The translations under genes were made by a program, and so were the position numbers. Below, piece after piece: positions 1-4,940 of a DNA stretch of 25,977 nucleotides. The stretch is taken from positions 1 through 25,977 of the forward strand of contig JAUVHP010000003.1 of assembly GCA_030593225.1 (NCBI GenBank), written 5' to 3'. The DNA comes from an archaeon (GTDB lineage: Archaea > Nanobdellota > Nanobdellia > Pacearchaeales > GW2011-AR1). Every line of letters starts with the position of its first letter. Positions within the stretch are counted from its first letter, which is position 1. Below the pieces are notes generated by a model. The model was not told the DNA's origin, searched no databases, and saw only the letters and a program-made list of their open reading frames with translations.

Positions 1-275
1 AATTCTCCAGAATAAACCATCCCTTCTTTTTTAGATTTTAAACTAATTTTTAATTCTGTTTTTTCATTAAATTTTTTATCCATTTTCAAAGGAACAAGAC
101 CAACTCTATGAGCAATAGTTTCATCATAAAGAGGGGTATCATTTTTAGAAATTTCCAACTCATCAATTGCAATAACATTTATTTGATTAATGTACCTTCT
201 TATAGCATTCGCCAAACTTTCATTTATTTTTTTCTTGAATACTATTTGATTTTCCTTTTGTTTGATTATTTCCAT
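1..275 (-). CDS. rpoD: DNA-directed RNA polymerase subunit D (Rpb3-like), N-terminal part
   Basis: Reading the minus strand from the ATG at 275 gives about 91 codons running off the window edge, so the C-terminal part is missing. The protein has NAIRRYI near residue 20, then AIDELEI and TPLYDETIAHRVGLVPLK, the typical N-terminal signature of archaeal RpoD / eukaryotic Rpb3, which dimerises with RpoL in the RNA polymerase assembly platform. It lies 30 nt after the S11 stop, and the order S13-S4-S11-RpoD is the classical archaeal operon, which supports the call. No clear Shine-Dalgarno sequence precedes the ATG; the spacer is A/T-rich. Confidence 0.93.
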   Translation of the reverse strand, partial: MEIIKQKENQIVFKKKINESLANAIRRYINQINVIAIDELEISKNDTPLYDETIAHRVGLVPLKMDKKFNEKTELKISLKSKKEGMVYSGE

Positions 276-305
276 TTTATTATTGTTATTTTTTGATTTT
301 TAAAT

Positions 306-782
306 TTATGGTCTTCTTCCTCTTCTTCCACCTTTCTTTTTAGGTCCGCCTCTTGGTACTCTTGTCACGTCGAGAATATTTAATATTTTAAAACCTTCTC
401 TCGACAAACTCTTAATTATCGCATTAGCACCAGGGCCTGGGGCAGGATTTCCTGTTTTAGCCCTTATTCTAACAAAAAGATTTTTTATCCCCAAATCTTT
501 AATATTTTCAGTTATTCTTTTAGCAATAAACATAGCAATTGTCGGATTAGCTTTAAGTCGATCATGTTTAGTCACAATTCCTCCAGTAACTTTTGTTATT
601 GTTGTCCCAGACATATCAGTCACATGAACAAGTGTATTATTAAATGAAGTATAAATATTAACCACTGCTTCAAAAGATTTTTTTAAATCTTTGCTCGTGT
701 TAGCGACCCCAAAAGATTTTTTATCTTTGCTCGTCTTTGGCGATTCAATTTCTTTTTTTTCTGTTTTTAATTCATTACTCAT
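306..782 (-). CDS. rps11: 30S ribosomal protein S11 (uS11)
   Basis: Small-subunit platform protein that contacts 16S rRNA near the mRNA exit. The core from about residue 33 (AVVNIYTSFNNTLVHVTDMS) through the C-terminal GGRRGRRP matches uS11; the first ~30 residues are a Lys/Ser-rich extension. I chose the ATG at 782 (158 aa) rather than the in-frame ATG at 797: it has a GGAG about 8 nt upstream and overlaps the S4 stop by only a few bases, typical of coupled genes. It sits between S4 and RpoD as in other archaea. Confidence 0.95.
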   Translation of the reverse strand: MSNELKTEKKEIESPKTSKDKKSFGVANTSKDLKKSFEAVVNIYTSFNNTLVHVTDMSGTTITKVTGGIVTKHDRLKANPTIAMFIAKRITENIKDLGIKNLFVRIRAKTGNPAPGPGANAIIKSLSREGFKILNILDVTRVPRGGPKKKGGRRGRRP

Positions 783-1302
783 TTTTTTCTCCTTCAATAT
801 TTTCTTTTATTTCTTCTTTTGGTTTATCAATAGCTTCTTCAACTTTCAATTTTTTCTTTTTTTCTTTCAAAGAAATTTTATCTTCAAATTTTACAGGAAC
901 AATATATGATGGACTATCAATTACCTTACCATTAACTAAAACTTTTTTATGAACAATTAATTGCCTAGCACTTTTAGAAGTCGTTGTCAATTTCTTTTTT
1001 ACAAGAATTGTTTGCAATCTTCTTTCAAGATAATCTTTTTTATCCAGCCCAAGAATGCCTGCAATTGAATTAACTTCAATGCCTATTTTTTTTAATTTAT
1101 CAAATAATAATTGTTGCTCCTCTTTGCCAGCTGAAATTAATTTTTTAGCTTTTTCTCTTATTGATTTAATTTTTGATTCTGTTTTCCAAATTTCTCTTTT
1201 ATTTTTTAAACCAAATTCTTTTTTAATTTCTTTTTCTTCATCAATCCTAATTTTATCAAAAGGTCTTTTTGGTCTAGAATAACTTTTATGCTTTCTTTTC
1301 AT
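775..1302 (-). CDS. rps4: 30S ribosomal protein S4 (uS4)
   Basis: Primary 16S rRNA-binding protein that nucleates the 30S body. It begins with KRKHKSYSRPKRPFDK, followed by a helical N-domain and an S4 RNA-binding fold at about residues 95-140 (RRLQTILVKKKL, then SARQLIVHKKVLVNGKVIDS). The C-terminal ~35 residues are a charged Lys/Glu tail. A GGAGG stands about 7 nt before the ATG. It overlaps S13 by 17 nt upstream and S11 by 8 nt downstream, so translation is probably coupled. The length of 175 aa is normal for archaeal S4. Confidence 0.95.
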   Translation of the reverse strand: MKRKHKSYSRPKRPFDKIRIDEEKEIKKEFGLKNKREIWKTESKIKSIREKAKKLISAGKEEQQLLFDKLKKIGIEVNSIAGILGLDKKDYLERRLQTILVKKKLTTTSKSARQLIVHKKVLVNGKVIDSPSYIVPVKFEDKISLKEKKKKLKVEEAIDKPKEEIKENIEGEKNE

Positions 1303-1777
1303 TTGTTCCTCCTTTCTGTTTCTTCTTAATTCCAGAACCTTTTCTTCTATTCTTTCTAAAATTACTTTTTGTTCGCTGTCCCCTCATTGGAAGACCAATA
1401 AGATGTCTAAGTCCTCTATAACTTTTTATTTTTTTTAATCTTTTAATATCAAATTCTTTTTGCAATTCCAAATCACTTCCAACTAAATGCTTATCTTCTC
1501 CTGACTCAAAATCTTTTCTTCTATTTAGTAAATTCAAAGGAATTTTTTTATTATCTTTAACAAAATTAGTAATCTTTGTTATTTCTTCTTCAGCCAAAGA
1601 ACTTATTTTTCTTTTTTTATCAATTCCTAAAATATTACAAATAGCATTCGACAAACTCCAAGAAATTCCTTTTATTTTCGTCAAACCAGGATAAATTTTC
1701 ATTTTTCCCTCTATATCTTTAGACAAAATTCTAATAATTCTTTCTTCATCGTTGCTGTTTTGTATTTTTTGTTCCAT
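1286..1777 (-). CDS. rps13: 30S ribosomal protein S13 (uS13)
   Basis: Protein of the 30S head that contacts 50S (bridge B1) and the P-site tRNA. The sequence shows the N-terminal LSKDIEGKMKIYPGLTKIKGI, a helix-two-turns-helix middle, and the C-terminal SYRGLRHLIGLPMRGQRTK followed by a basic tail, which is the archaeal/eukaryotic S13/S18 type. It is 163 aa. It begins 1 nt after the DUF655 stop and overlaps S4, so it is inside one operon. Confidence 0.95.
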   Translation of the reverse strand: MEQKIQNSNDEERIIRILSKDIEGKMKIYPGLTKIKGISWSLSNAICNILGIDKKRKISSLAEEEITKITNFVKDNKKIPLNLLNRRKDFESGEDKHLVGSDLELQKEFDIKRLKKIKSYRGLRHLIGLPMRGQRTKSNFRKNRRKGSGIKKKQKGGTNEKKA

Positions 1778-1778
1778 T

Positions 1779-2312
1779 TTATCTTAAAAATAAATTATAT
1801 CTTACTTGTTCAGTTAATTCTTGAATCAATCTTTTTTCAATAATTTTTTCAGGGAAAGGTAAATTAGACACTCTCTGCCTTATATCATCAAATGATTCAA
1901 ATTCTTTTTCTTCTCTTTGTTTTAAAATTTCTGTCATATATTTTTTACCCAGTCCTGGAAGCAATTCAATTTGATGAATTCTTTTATTTATTGCTTCAGC
2001 TTTATTAAAAAAATCTACATATTCTTTTTCTCTTTGTTTTACTATTTTTTCAACAAATTCTGCTAAATGTTTTTTAGCAATTTCTGTTATTTTTTCTTTT
2101 TTAATTCTGCCAAGAATATAATAAATTTTATCTCTCTTCCCTTCGCCAATATAAACTTCTTCTCCTTCTTTCAATAAAATCCCTTTTCTTGGAACAAGTT
2201 CTAATAAAGTTAAATTAGTTGTCCCTATGGCTTGAGCTATTGGCATGTGCTTGCTTTCTAAAGGATATCCATTTGGTAGATATTCTAATATTATTACATT
2301 TTCTTCTTTCAT
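1779..2312 (-). CDS. DUF655 family putative RNA-binding protein
   Basis: Archaeal conserved protein of 177 aa. An N-terminal beta-rich region (EYLPNGYPLESKHMPIAQAIGTTN...) is followed by a helix-hairpin-helix near residues 115-165 (IELLPGLGKKYMTEILKQRE), the usual DUF655 layout. In many archaea DUF655 lies next to L21e and RpoF, as here, which suggests a role with ribosomes or rRNA, but the exact function is unknown. The start is well supported: GGAGGT lies 8 nt upstream, the strongest ribosome-binding site in the window, and a 19-codon leader ORF ends on the start codon (ATGA). S13 starts 1 nt after its stop. Confidence 0.85.
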   Translation of the reverse strand: MKEENVIILEYLPNGYPLESKHMPIAQAIGTTNLTLLELVPRKGILLKEGEEVYIGEGKRDKIYYILGRIKKEKITEIAKKHLAEFVEKIVKQREKEYVDFFNKAEAINKRIHQIELLPGLGKKYMTEILKQREEKEFESFDDIRQRVSNLPFPEKIIEKRLIQELTEQVRYNLFLR

Positions 2313-2368
2313 TCGAAATAACCTCCATTAGTTTTCAGATGAGTGGAAATTTTATATTTTGTTCTCAT
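2309..2368 (-). CDS. Possible 19-aa leader ORF coupled to DUF655
   Basis: An ATG at 2368 with AGGAG about 9 nt upstream opens a 19-codon reading frame (MRTKYKISTHLKTNGGYFE) whose TGA overlaps the DUF655 ATG as ATGA. Ribosomes translating it would end exactly at the DUF655 start. No homologue is recognised, and such a short frame may be chance in AT-rich DNA; the ribosome-binding site and exact ATGA overlap are what favour it. The block TATA - SD - ATG before it resembles the block before the DUF655 ATG, as if a leader had been duplicated. Confidence 0.35.
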   Translation of the reverse strand: MRTKYKISTHLKTNGGYFE

Positions 2369-2406
2369 TTAAAATAACTCCTGCATAATTTTTGGATAAT
2401 TGAAAA

Positions 2407-2418
2407 CTTTATATTTAA
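2407..2418 (-). promoter_or_regulatory. TATA box for the DUF655-S13-S4-S11-RpoD operon
   Basis: On the minus strand TTAAATATAAAG lies in the 64-nt gap after rpoF. It would place a transcript start near 2386, giving a short 5' leader with a ribosome-binding site before the leader ORF at 2368. A second AAATATAAAATTT at about 2346-2358, inside the leader ORF, could start a shorter transcript directly upstream of the DUF655 SD. Inferred from archaeal TATA spacing only. Confidence 0.45.
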
Positions 2419-2432
2419 TCTTGTCATTTTCA

Positions 2433-2738
2433 TTATCTAAATTCTTTAACTATATCAAGAATTTTTTTTGTTTCATCTTCATCTAAACTAACACCTGATA
2501 ATATTTTATTCAAATCTTCTGAATTTTCAGGCATAACATCAATTATTTTAATGATATATTCATCTTTAAGTTTAATTAAATCTAACTTTTCAAATCTTTT
2601 CTTTATTTCTTGTGCTTCTTCTGCATTTAACTTTGTAAAATTTTTTATAAATCCAATTAACTCCATTTCTTTTTCTTCATTTTTGTCCAAGTATTTTAAT
2701 ACTTCTGCCATGCTTAGAGGTTCACTTTTTCTTATCAT
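2433..2738 (-). CDS. rpoF: DNA-directed RNA polymerase subunit F (Rpb4-like)
   Basis: RpoF forms the stalk of archaeal RNA polymerase with RpoE. The 101-aa protein starts IRKSEPLSMAEVLKYL, has a long acidic/basic helical middle (FTKLNAEEAQEIKKRFEKL) and ends in an HRDC-like segment (ILSGVSLDEDETKKILDIVKEFR), the standard Rpb4/RpoF pattern and length. Its ATG overlaps the L21e stop (ATGA), and the order L21e-RpoF-DUF655 is a known archaeal arrangement. Confidence 0.92.
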   Translation of the reverse strand: MIRKSEPLSMAEVLKYLDKNEEKEMELIGFIKNFTKLNAEEAQEIKKRFEKLDLIKLKDEYIIKIIDVMPENSEDLNKILSGVSLDEDETKKILDIVKEFR

Positions 2739-2989
2739 TTTATTTTTATTTTTTTTAGGTGTATAGGTTCTATGAAAAATGTCTTTTCTTTGTTTTGGTC
2801 TTTAACATTAACTATTATTGATTTACCTTTTTTTCCCATAACAACTCCTGTTCTTCCTTGTAATCTTGACGGGAACGTGGCCCTTATCGTGGCTTCTCTT
2901 ACAATTGCCGCATTTTCTCCTTCTTCAAAATTTTGAAAGTATTTACTAAATGGAAATTTCCCTCTAGTTTTAATTTTTTTTCTATTCAT
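2735..2989 (-). CDS. rpl21e: 50S ribosomal protein L21e (eL21)
   Basis: 84-aa large-subunit protein with NFEEGENAAIVREATIRATFPSRLQGRTGVV and then GKSIIVNVKDQ; the Gly-Arg-Thr-Gly-Val turn is typical of eL21. A longer frame starts at 3031, but its 14 extra residues do not look like this family. The ATG at 2989 lies about 26 nt downstream of TTTTTTAAATG (near 3011-3021), fitting a leaderless start, so I use it. It overlaps rpoF by four bases. Confidence 0.9.
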   Translation of the reverse strand: MNRKKIKTRGKFPFSKYFQNFEEGENAAIVREATIRATFPSRLQGRTGVVMGKKGKSIIVNVKDQNKEKTFFIEPIHLKKIKIK

Positions 2990-3077
2990 AAATAAGTCAG
3001 AAATAATCCATTTAAAAAACTTGTCTTTCATATATTTTCCACAAAATTAACTTAATATTTTTCTTAATTCTTGAATA

Positions 3078-3230
3078 TCATAAATCTCCTTTTTTCCTAG
3101 CATCTTCCATATTTTTTAAAATTAAATTAAACATCTTTTCTCCCCACACATTTCTGCCACATTTTTCACAAAAATCAATAACACAATCTTCATCAATATT
3201 TGTTTTACAATAAATACATTTCTTAAACAT
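3078..3230 (-). CDS. Small zinc-ribbon protein (50 aa), unrecognised
   Basis: A 50-codon frame on the minus strand starts at ATG 3230 with GAGG about 6 nt upstream. The protein begins MFKKCIYCKT and has CxxC at residues 5-8 and again at 21-24, plus Cys16, which would bind one zinc ion in a ribbon or knuckle. The C-terminal half is helical and charged (MFNLILKNMEDARKKGDL). It ends 88 nt before L21e on the same strand and is divergent from rpoN. I do not recognise a family. The two spaced CxxC pairs and the ribosome-binding site make it more than a chance frame; a nucleic-acid or ribosome-linked role is a guess from its neighbours. Confidence 0.65.
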   Translation of the reverse strand: MFKKCIYCKTNIDEDCVIDFCEKCGRNVWGEKMFNLILKNMEDARKKGDL

Positions 3231-3322
3231 CTTAGCCTCTTTTTGATTTTTTCTAAAAATAAATATTATTTATAAAAATTTCGTAACTTTATGAATATTT
3301 TTCAAAAAAAACATTTCAAAAA

Positions 3323-3332
3323 CTTTAAAAAC
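3323..3332 (+). promoter_or_regulatory. TATA box of rpoN
   Basis: CTTTAAAAAC is centred about 25 nt upstream of the rpoN ATG at 3353, the spacing expected for leaderless archaeal transcription. No Shine-Dalgarno sequence is seen between them. Confidence 0.5.
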
Positions 3333-3352
3333 TACTAATAAGAAAGAATAAT

Positions 3353-3550
3353 ATGATAATTCCAATTAGATGTTTTTCTTGTGGAAAACCAATAGGCCAT
3401 TTATGGGAAAGTTTTAAGCAGAGAGTAGAAGATGGAGAGAATTCAAAAAAAGTTTTAGACGAACTTGAACTAGAAAGATTTTGCTGTAGGTCTGTTTTTT
3501 TAGGACAAACCGACTTAGCTGAATTAATTGGTAAATTCAAGAAGAGTTAA
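3353..3550 (+). CDS. rpoN: DNA-directed RNA polymerase subunit N (Rpb10-like)
   Basis: 65-aa zinc-binding subunit that holds the RNA polymerase assembly platform together. It starts MIIPIRCFSCGKPIGHLWE with CxxC at residues 7-10, and has the adjacent cysteines 44-45 in RFCCRSVFLG. The four cysteines form the atypical Rpb10 zinc site. Length and sequence are canonical. It is not in the usual L13-S9-RpoN cluster here but stands alone, divergent from the small zinc-ribbon gene. Confidence 0.95.
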   Translation: MIIPIRCFSCGKPIGHLWESFKQRVEDGENSKKVLDELELERFCCRSVFLGQTDLAELIGKFKKS

Positions 3551-3580
3551 ATTTAATTAACTGAATTCTCTTTAAGATTT

Positions 3581-3723
3581 ATGAAGGTAGAATTTTATGA
3601 AGAATTTCCAAATAAAAAAAAGATTTAGAATTTGTGAGAGATGCCGAATTCAATAAGATAGTAATATTTAGATTGTCTGGATTGAACAAAGATTATATTA
3701 GAGTTCTTGAAGATTTTATATAA
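3581..3723 (+). pseudogene. Frameshifted remnant of an unrecognised small gene
   Basis: The ATG at 3581 opens MKVEFYEEFPNKKK, then hits a stop just after a run of eight A. In another frame the sequence continues DLEFVRDAEFNKIVIFRLSG and on to LEDFI and a stop at 3721-3723. The two parts join into one plausible ~47-residue protein if the A-run has lost one base or gained two. The frame is short, so it may instead be a truncated C-terminal piece joined to an N-terminal piece. No function is assigned. It fills most of the stretch between rpoN and the 5S locus. Confidence 0.35.
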
Positions 3724-3728
3724 AACTA

Positions 3729-3836
3729 CATATTTATTTAGATTTTTGCGTTTAGACAAGGCATTTTCTTCCGAAGCATAGTCGTCTATGTGAGGAAGGA
3801 AATAACGCAGTATAAATCAAAAAGAAAATAAATATG
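3729..3836 (-). other. 108-nt near-perfect hairpin abutting the 5S rRNA 3' end
   Basis: On the minus strand the arm beginning CATATTTATTTTC (from 3836) pairs with the arm ending AAATAAATATG (to 3729). Inside it TGCGTT pairs with AACGCA, ATTTCCTTCC with GGAAGAAAAT (nine of ten), and at the tip CATAG pairs with CTATG around ACGA. The structure starts 1-2 nt after the 5S 3' end and so would be transcribed with it. It could be a processing or termination stem, a separate small RNA, or a miniature inverted-repeat element. No tRNA- or 5S-derived direct repeat was found at its ends. Confidence 0.6.
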
Positions 3837-3837
3837 A

Positions 3838-3949
3838 AAGACAGCACCGATGCTTTGCGTCTTGTAGGACACTAATACAAACAGCGTAGGAAGCTTAATT
3901 TCTGTGTTCGGAAAGGGAACAGATGTTTCCAACCTACTATGGCCGTCTT
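3838..3949 (-). rRNA. rrf: 5S ribosomal RNA
   Basis: The minus strand contains GACGGCCATAG near the 5' end, then GTTCCCTTTCCGAACACAGA and AATTAAGC, the conserved loop B/C region of 5S rRNA. Helix I is formed by AAGACGGC at 3949-3942 with GCTGTCTT at 3845-3838 (one G-U pair). About 112 nt, slightly short. It stands alone with no 16S or 23S nearby, as in several small archaeal genomes. A TATA-like TTTTATAAAT at 3980-3971 lies about 26 nt upstream. Confidence 0.93.
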
Positions 3950-3970
3950 CAAAATTTTTATTATTTTATG

Positions 3971-3990
3971 ATTTATAAAACTTTTTATAT
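3971..3990. promoter_or_regulatory. Divergent promoters for 5S rRNA (minus) and tRNA-Leu (plus)
   Basis: TTTTATAAAT on the minus strand (3980-3971) is about 26 nt from the 5S start, and CTTTTTATAT on the plus strand (3981-3990) is about 26 nt from the tRNA-Leu start at 4013. The two TATA boxes sit back to back. Confidence 0.5.
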
Positions 3991-4012
3991 TGCTAAAATT
4001 TCCTATTTTCAT

Positions 4013-4096
4013 GCGGAAGTGCCAGAGTGGTCAAATGGGCGAGATTAAGGCTCTCGTGGCTTAGTGCCTGCGAAGGTTCAAATCCTTTCTTCCGCA
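4013..4096 (+). tRNA. tRNA-Leu (anticodon AAG)
   Basis: Acceptor GCGGAAG pairs with CTTCCGC (4089-4095), with discriminator A at 4096 and no encoded CCA. D stem CCA/TGG; anticodon stem CGAGA/TCTCG around the 7-nt loop TTAAGGC; long variable arm with GGC/GCC; T arm GAAGG-TTCAAAT-CCTTT. The long variable arm and A73 fit leucine. The loop gives anticodon AAG at 4047-4049, which reads CUU. Adenosine at position 34 is very unusual for archaea, which normally use GAG here. The stem leaves no other 7-nt loop. Its 3' end is duplicated downstream. Confidence 0.9.
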
Positions 4097-4254
4097 TAAT
4101 TGCTATTGAAAATAGCAAAAGACGAATCTTTAAAGTCGCTTAAATTCAACAAAGTTTATAGTGTCAAGATTTGGTTCAACGAGCAATTACAACCTTGTCA
4201 AAATTAAATAATTAATATCAGATGTTGTGGTTGGGAGCTTCCTTTCTTCCGCAT
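4097..4254 (+). repeat. tRNA-tail insert 1 ending in a second copy of the tRNA-Leu 3' end
   Basis: The last bases of tRNA-Leu, TCCTTTCTTCCGCAT (4083-4097), recur exactly at 4240-4254, 157 bp on. The DNA between starts with a perfect 8-bp hairpin, TTGCTATT-GAA-AATAGCAA (4100-4118), continues with a possible stem of GAATCTT with AAGATTT, and ends with the 68-nt module described separately. No ORF is present. It looks like a small element inserted at the tRNA 3' end with duplication of the target, or a rearranged tRNA tail. Confidence 0.7.
4173..4240 (+). ncRNA. 68-nt tRNA-tail module, copy 1
   Basis: Runs from GGTTCAACGAG to GGGAGCTT immediately before the second tRNA-Leu 3' end. CAATTACAAC (4184-4193) can pair with GTTGTGGTTG (4224-4233) over ten pairs, two of them G-U, which suggests an RNA stem rather than a DNA palindrome. 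Copy 2 at 4983-5050 has the same length and differs at nine positions, all but one inside the loop. Transcribed-RNA status is inferred; it could also be a recombination site. Confidence 0.5.
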
Positions 4255-4303
4255 TTCTTCCAGAAATGTGTTTGAAAGTTGCAAAACTTTCTTCCGCATA
4301 ATT
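4255..4303 (+). repeat. tRNA-tail insert 2 ending in a third copy of the tRNA-Leu 3' end
   Basis: CTTTCTTCCGCATAATT at 4287-4303 repeats the tRNA end plus flank (4085-4101 region), 45 bp after the second copy. The short spacer is almost wholly two perfect hairpins: CATTTCT-TCC-AGAAATG (4252-4268) and GAAAGTT-GCAA-AACTTTC (4274-4291); the second uses the repeated CTTTC as its 3' arm. The flank after this copy (ATAATTCTTATAGAAAAC) resembles the flank after copy 1 (ATAATTGCTATTGAAAAT), so this may be the original tRNA border. Confidence 0.6.
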
Positions 4304-4304
4304 C

Positions 4305-4577
4305 TTATAGAAAACTAAAAATCCCTTTTTGAATTATCAATATACCATGAATTAAACTAATTAAAGAAGGAATTTGAATTATTATAGAGCTCAAAATAAT
4401 AATTCCACTTAAGAAATCAACCCAACTAGCAAAATTATTAAGAAATCCCAAAGTAGATTTTAGAATTAATATACTTCCTAATAACAATGGTATTTGAATT
4501 GGAAAATTAAAATAAGACCCAAAGATTAAGATTACCCCTGCTATTAAATCTATCAAGCCTAAAAATTTTACTAACAT
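4305..4577 (-). CDS. Small integral membrane protein (90 aa), unrecognised
   Basis: 90 residues, almost entirely hydrophobic, with about three to four membrane segments (roughly residues 5-22, 28-45, 53-68 and 70-88) and few charges. It starts LVKFLGLIDLIAGVILIFGS; such short multi-span proteins are common in DPANN genomes but no function is known to me. A TATA-like TAATTTAAAA at 4610-4601 lies about 27 nt upstream of the ATG, overlapping the tRNA-Arg promoter region. Its stop is 2 nt from the third tRNA-Leu tail repeat, so an insertion here could have changed its C-terminus. Confidence 0.65.
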   Translation of the reverse strand: MLVKFLGLIDLIAGVILIFGSYFNFPIQIPLLLGSILILKSTLGFLNNFASWVDFLSGIIILSSIIIQIPSLISLIHGILIIQKGIFSFL

Positions 4578-4580
4578 ATT

Positions 4581-4590
4581 TTTTTAAATC
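4581..4590 (+). promoter_or_regulatory. TATA box of tRNA-Arg
   Basis: TTTTTAAATC centred about 26 nt upstream of the tRNA-Arg 5' end at 4612. Confidence 0.45.
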
Positions 4591-4611
4591 AATTTATCTC
4601 TTTTAAATTAT

Positions 4612-4685
4612 GCGTTCGTAACTCAGCTGGATAGAGTGCCACCCTCCTAAGGTGGAAGTCGTAGGTTCAAATCCTACCGAACGCG
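4612..4685 (+). tRNA. tRNA-Arg (anticodon CCT)
   Basis: Acceptor GCGTTCG pairs with CGAACGC (4678-4684), discriminator G at 4685. Anticodon stem CCACC/GGTGG around loop CTCCTAA gives anticodon CCT (4646-4648), which reads AGG. T arm GTAGG-TTCAAAT-CCTAC. No intron and no encoded CCA. The last 18 bases are repeated 92 bp downstream. Confidence 0.95.
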
Positions 4686-4778
4686 TATGGGATTTGAAGC
4701 CCTCTGGGGTTTCGTTCGAAACTAAAATTTCGGACGAGTGAGTGATTTATTCACGACACCAAATCCTACCGAACGCGT
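4686..4778 (+). repeat. tRNA-tail insert ending in a second copy of the tRNA-Arg 3' end
   Basis: CAAATCCTACCGAACGCGT at 4668-4686 is repeated exactly at 4760-4778 (19 nt, period 92). The spacer holds hairpins: GAAGCCC with GGGGTTTC (4696-4713), the palindrome GTTTCG-TT-CGAAAC (4709-4722), and GTG-A-GTGA-tttat-TCAC-GA-CAC (4738-4759). It shares the short string TTCGGACGAG with the TTCGACGAG of the Gly insert but not the rest of the 68-nt module, so it is either a diverged relative or a different element at the same kind of site. Confidence 0.6.
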
Positions 4779-4810
4779 TTTGATTAAATGGACTTTTAAT
4801 AAATCAAAAA

Positions 4811-4820
4811 CTTTTAAAAT
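4811..4820 (+). promoter_or_regulatory. TATA box of tRNA-Gly
   Basis: CTTTTAAAAT centred about 28 nt upstream of the tRNA-Gly 5' end at 4844. Confidence 0.45.
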
Positions 4821-4843
4821 AACTTATTCAATAATATCTTTAA

Positions 4844-4940
4844 GCGTGGATAGTATAATGGCAGTATAACTGGCTTCCATATTTTGCCCTTAAACATTTG
4901 AAGAGACCAGTTGATCCGGGTTCGAATCCCGGTCCGCGCA
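4844..4940 (+). tRNA. tRNA-Gly (anticodon TCC) with a 26-nt intron
   Basis: Acceptor GCGTGGA pairs with TCCGCGC, discriminator A at 4940. D stem GTAT/GTAT with wobbles; anticodon stem ACTGG (4869-4873) with CCAGT (4907-4911); T arm CCGGG-TTCGAAT-CCCGG. The anticodon TCC is at 4876-4878. After removing 4880-4905 the loop is CTTCCAA. The gene has its own TATA box, and its 3' end is duplicated downstream, 12 nt before secF. Confidence 0.93.
4880..4905 (+). other. Archaeal tRNA intron at position 37/38
   Basis: The intron interrupts tRNA-Gly one base 3' of the anticodon. CTTC (4874-4877) pairs with GAAG (4900-4903) as the 4-bp central helix; the 5' bulge is C-A|T and the 3' bulge A-G|A, exactly the bulge-helix-bulge cut by archaeal splicing endonuclease. 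The inner helix is weak, so it may be a relaxed form. Confidence 0.85.

Noticed and set aside
2989..3031. A longer L21e starting at 3031
   Set aside because: The 14 extra residues do not fit the family, and the ATG at 2989 has well placed TATA spacing.
3729..3836. The 5S tail hairpin as another member of the tRNA-tail family
   Set aside because: No copy of the 5S 3' end was found at its far side and it lacks the 68-nt module.
4083..4303. A true CRISPR array
   Set aside because: Only three repeats of a tRNA end with spacers of very different length and self-complementary content; no cas genes in the window.
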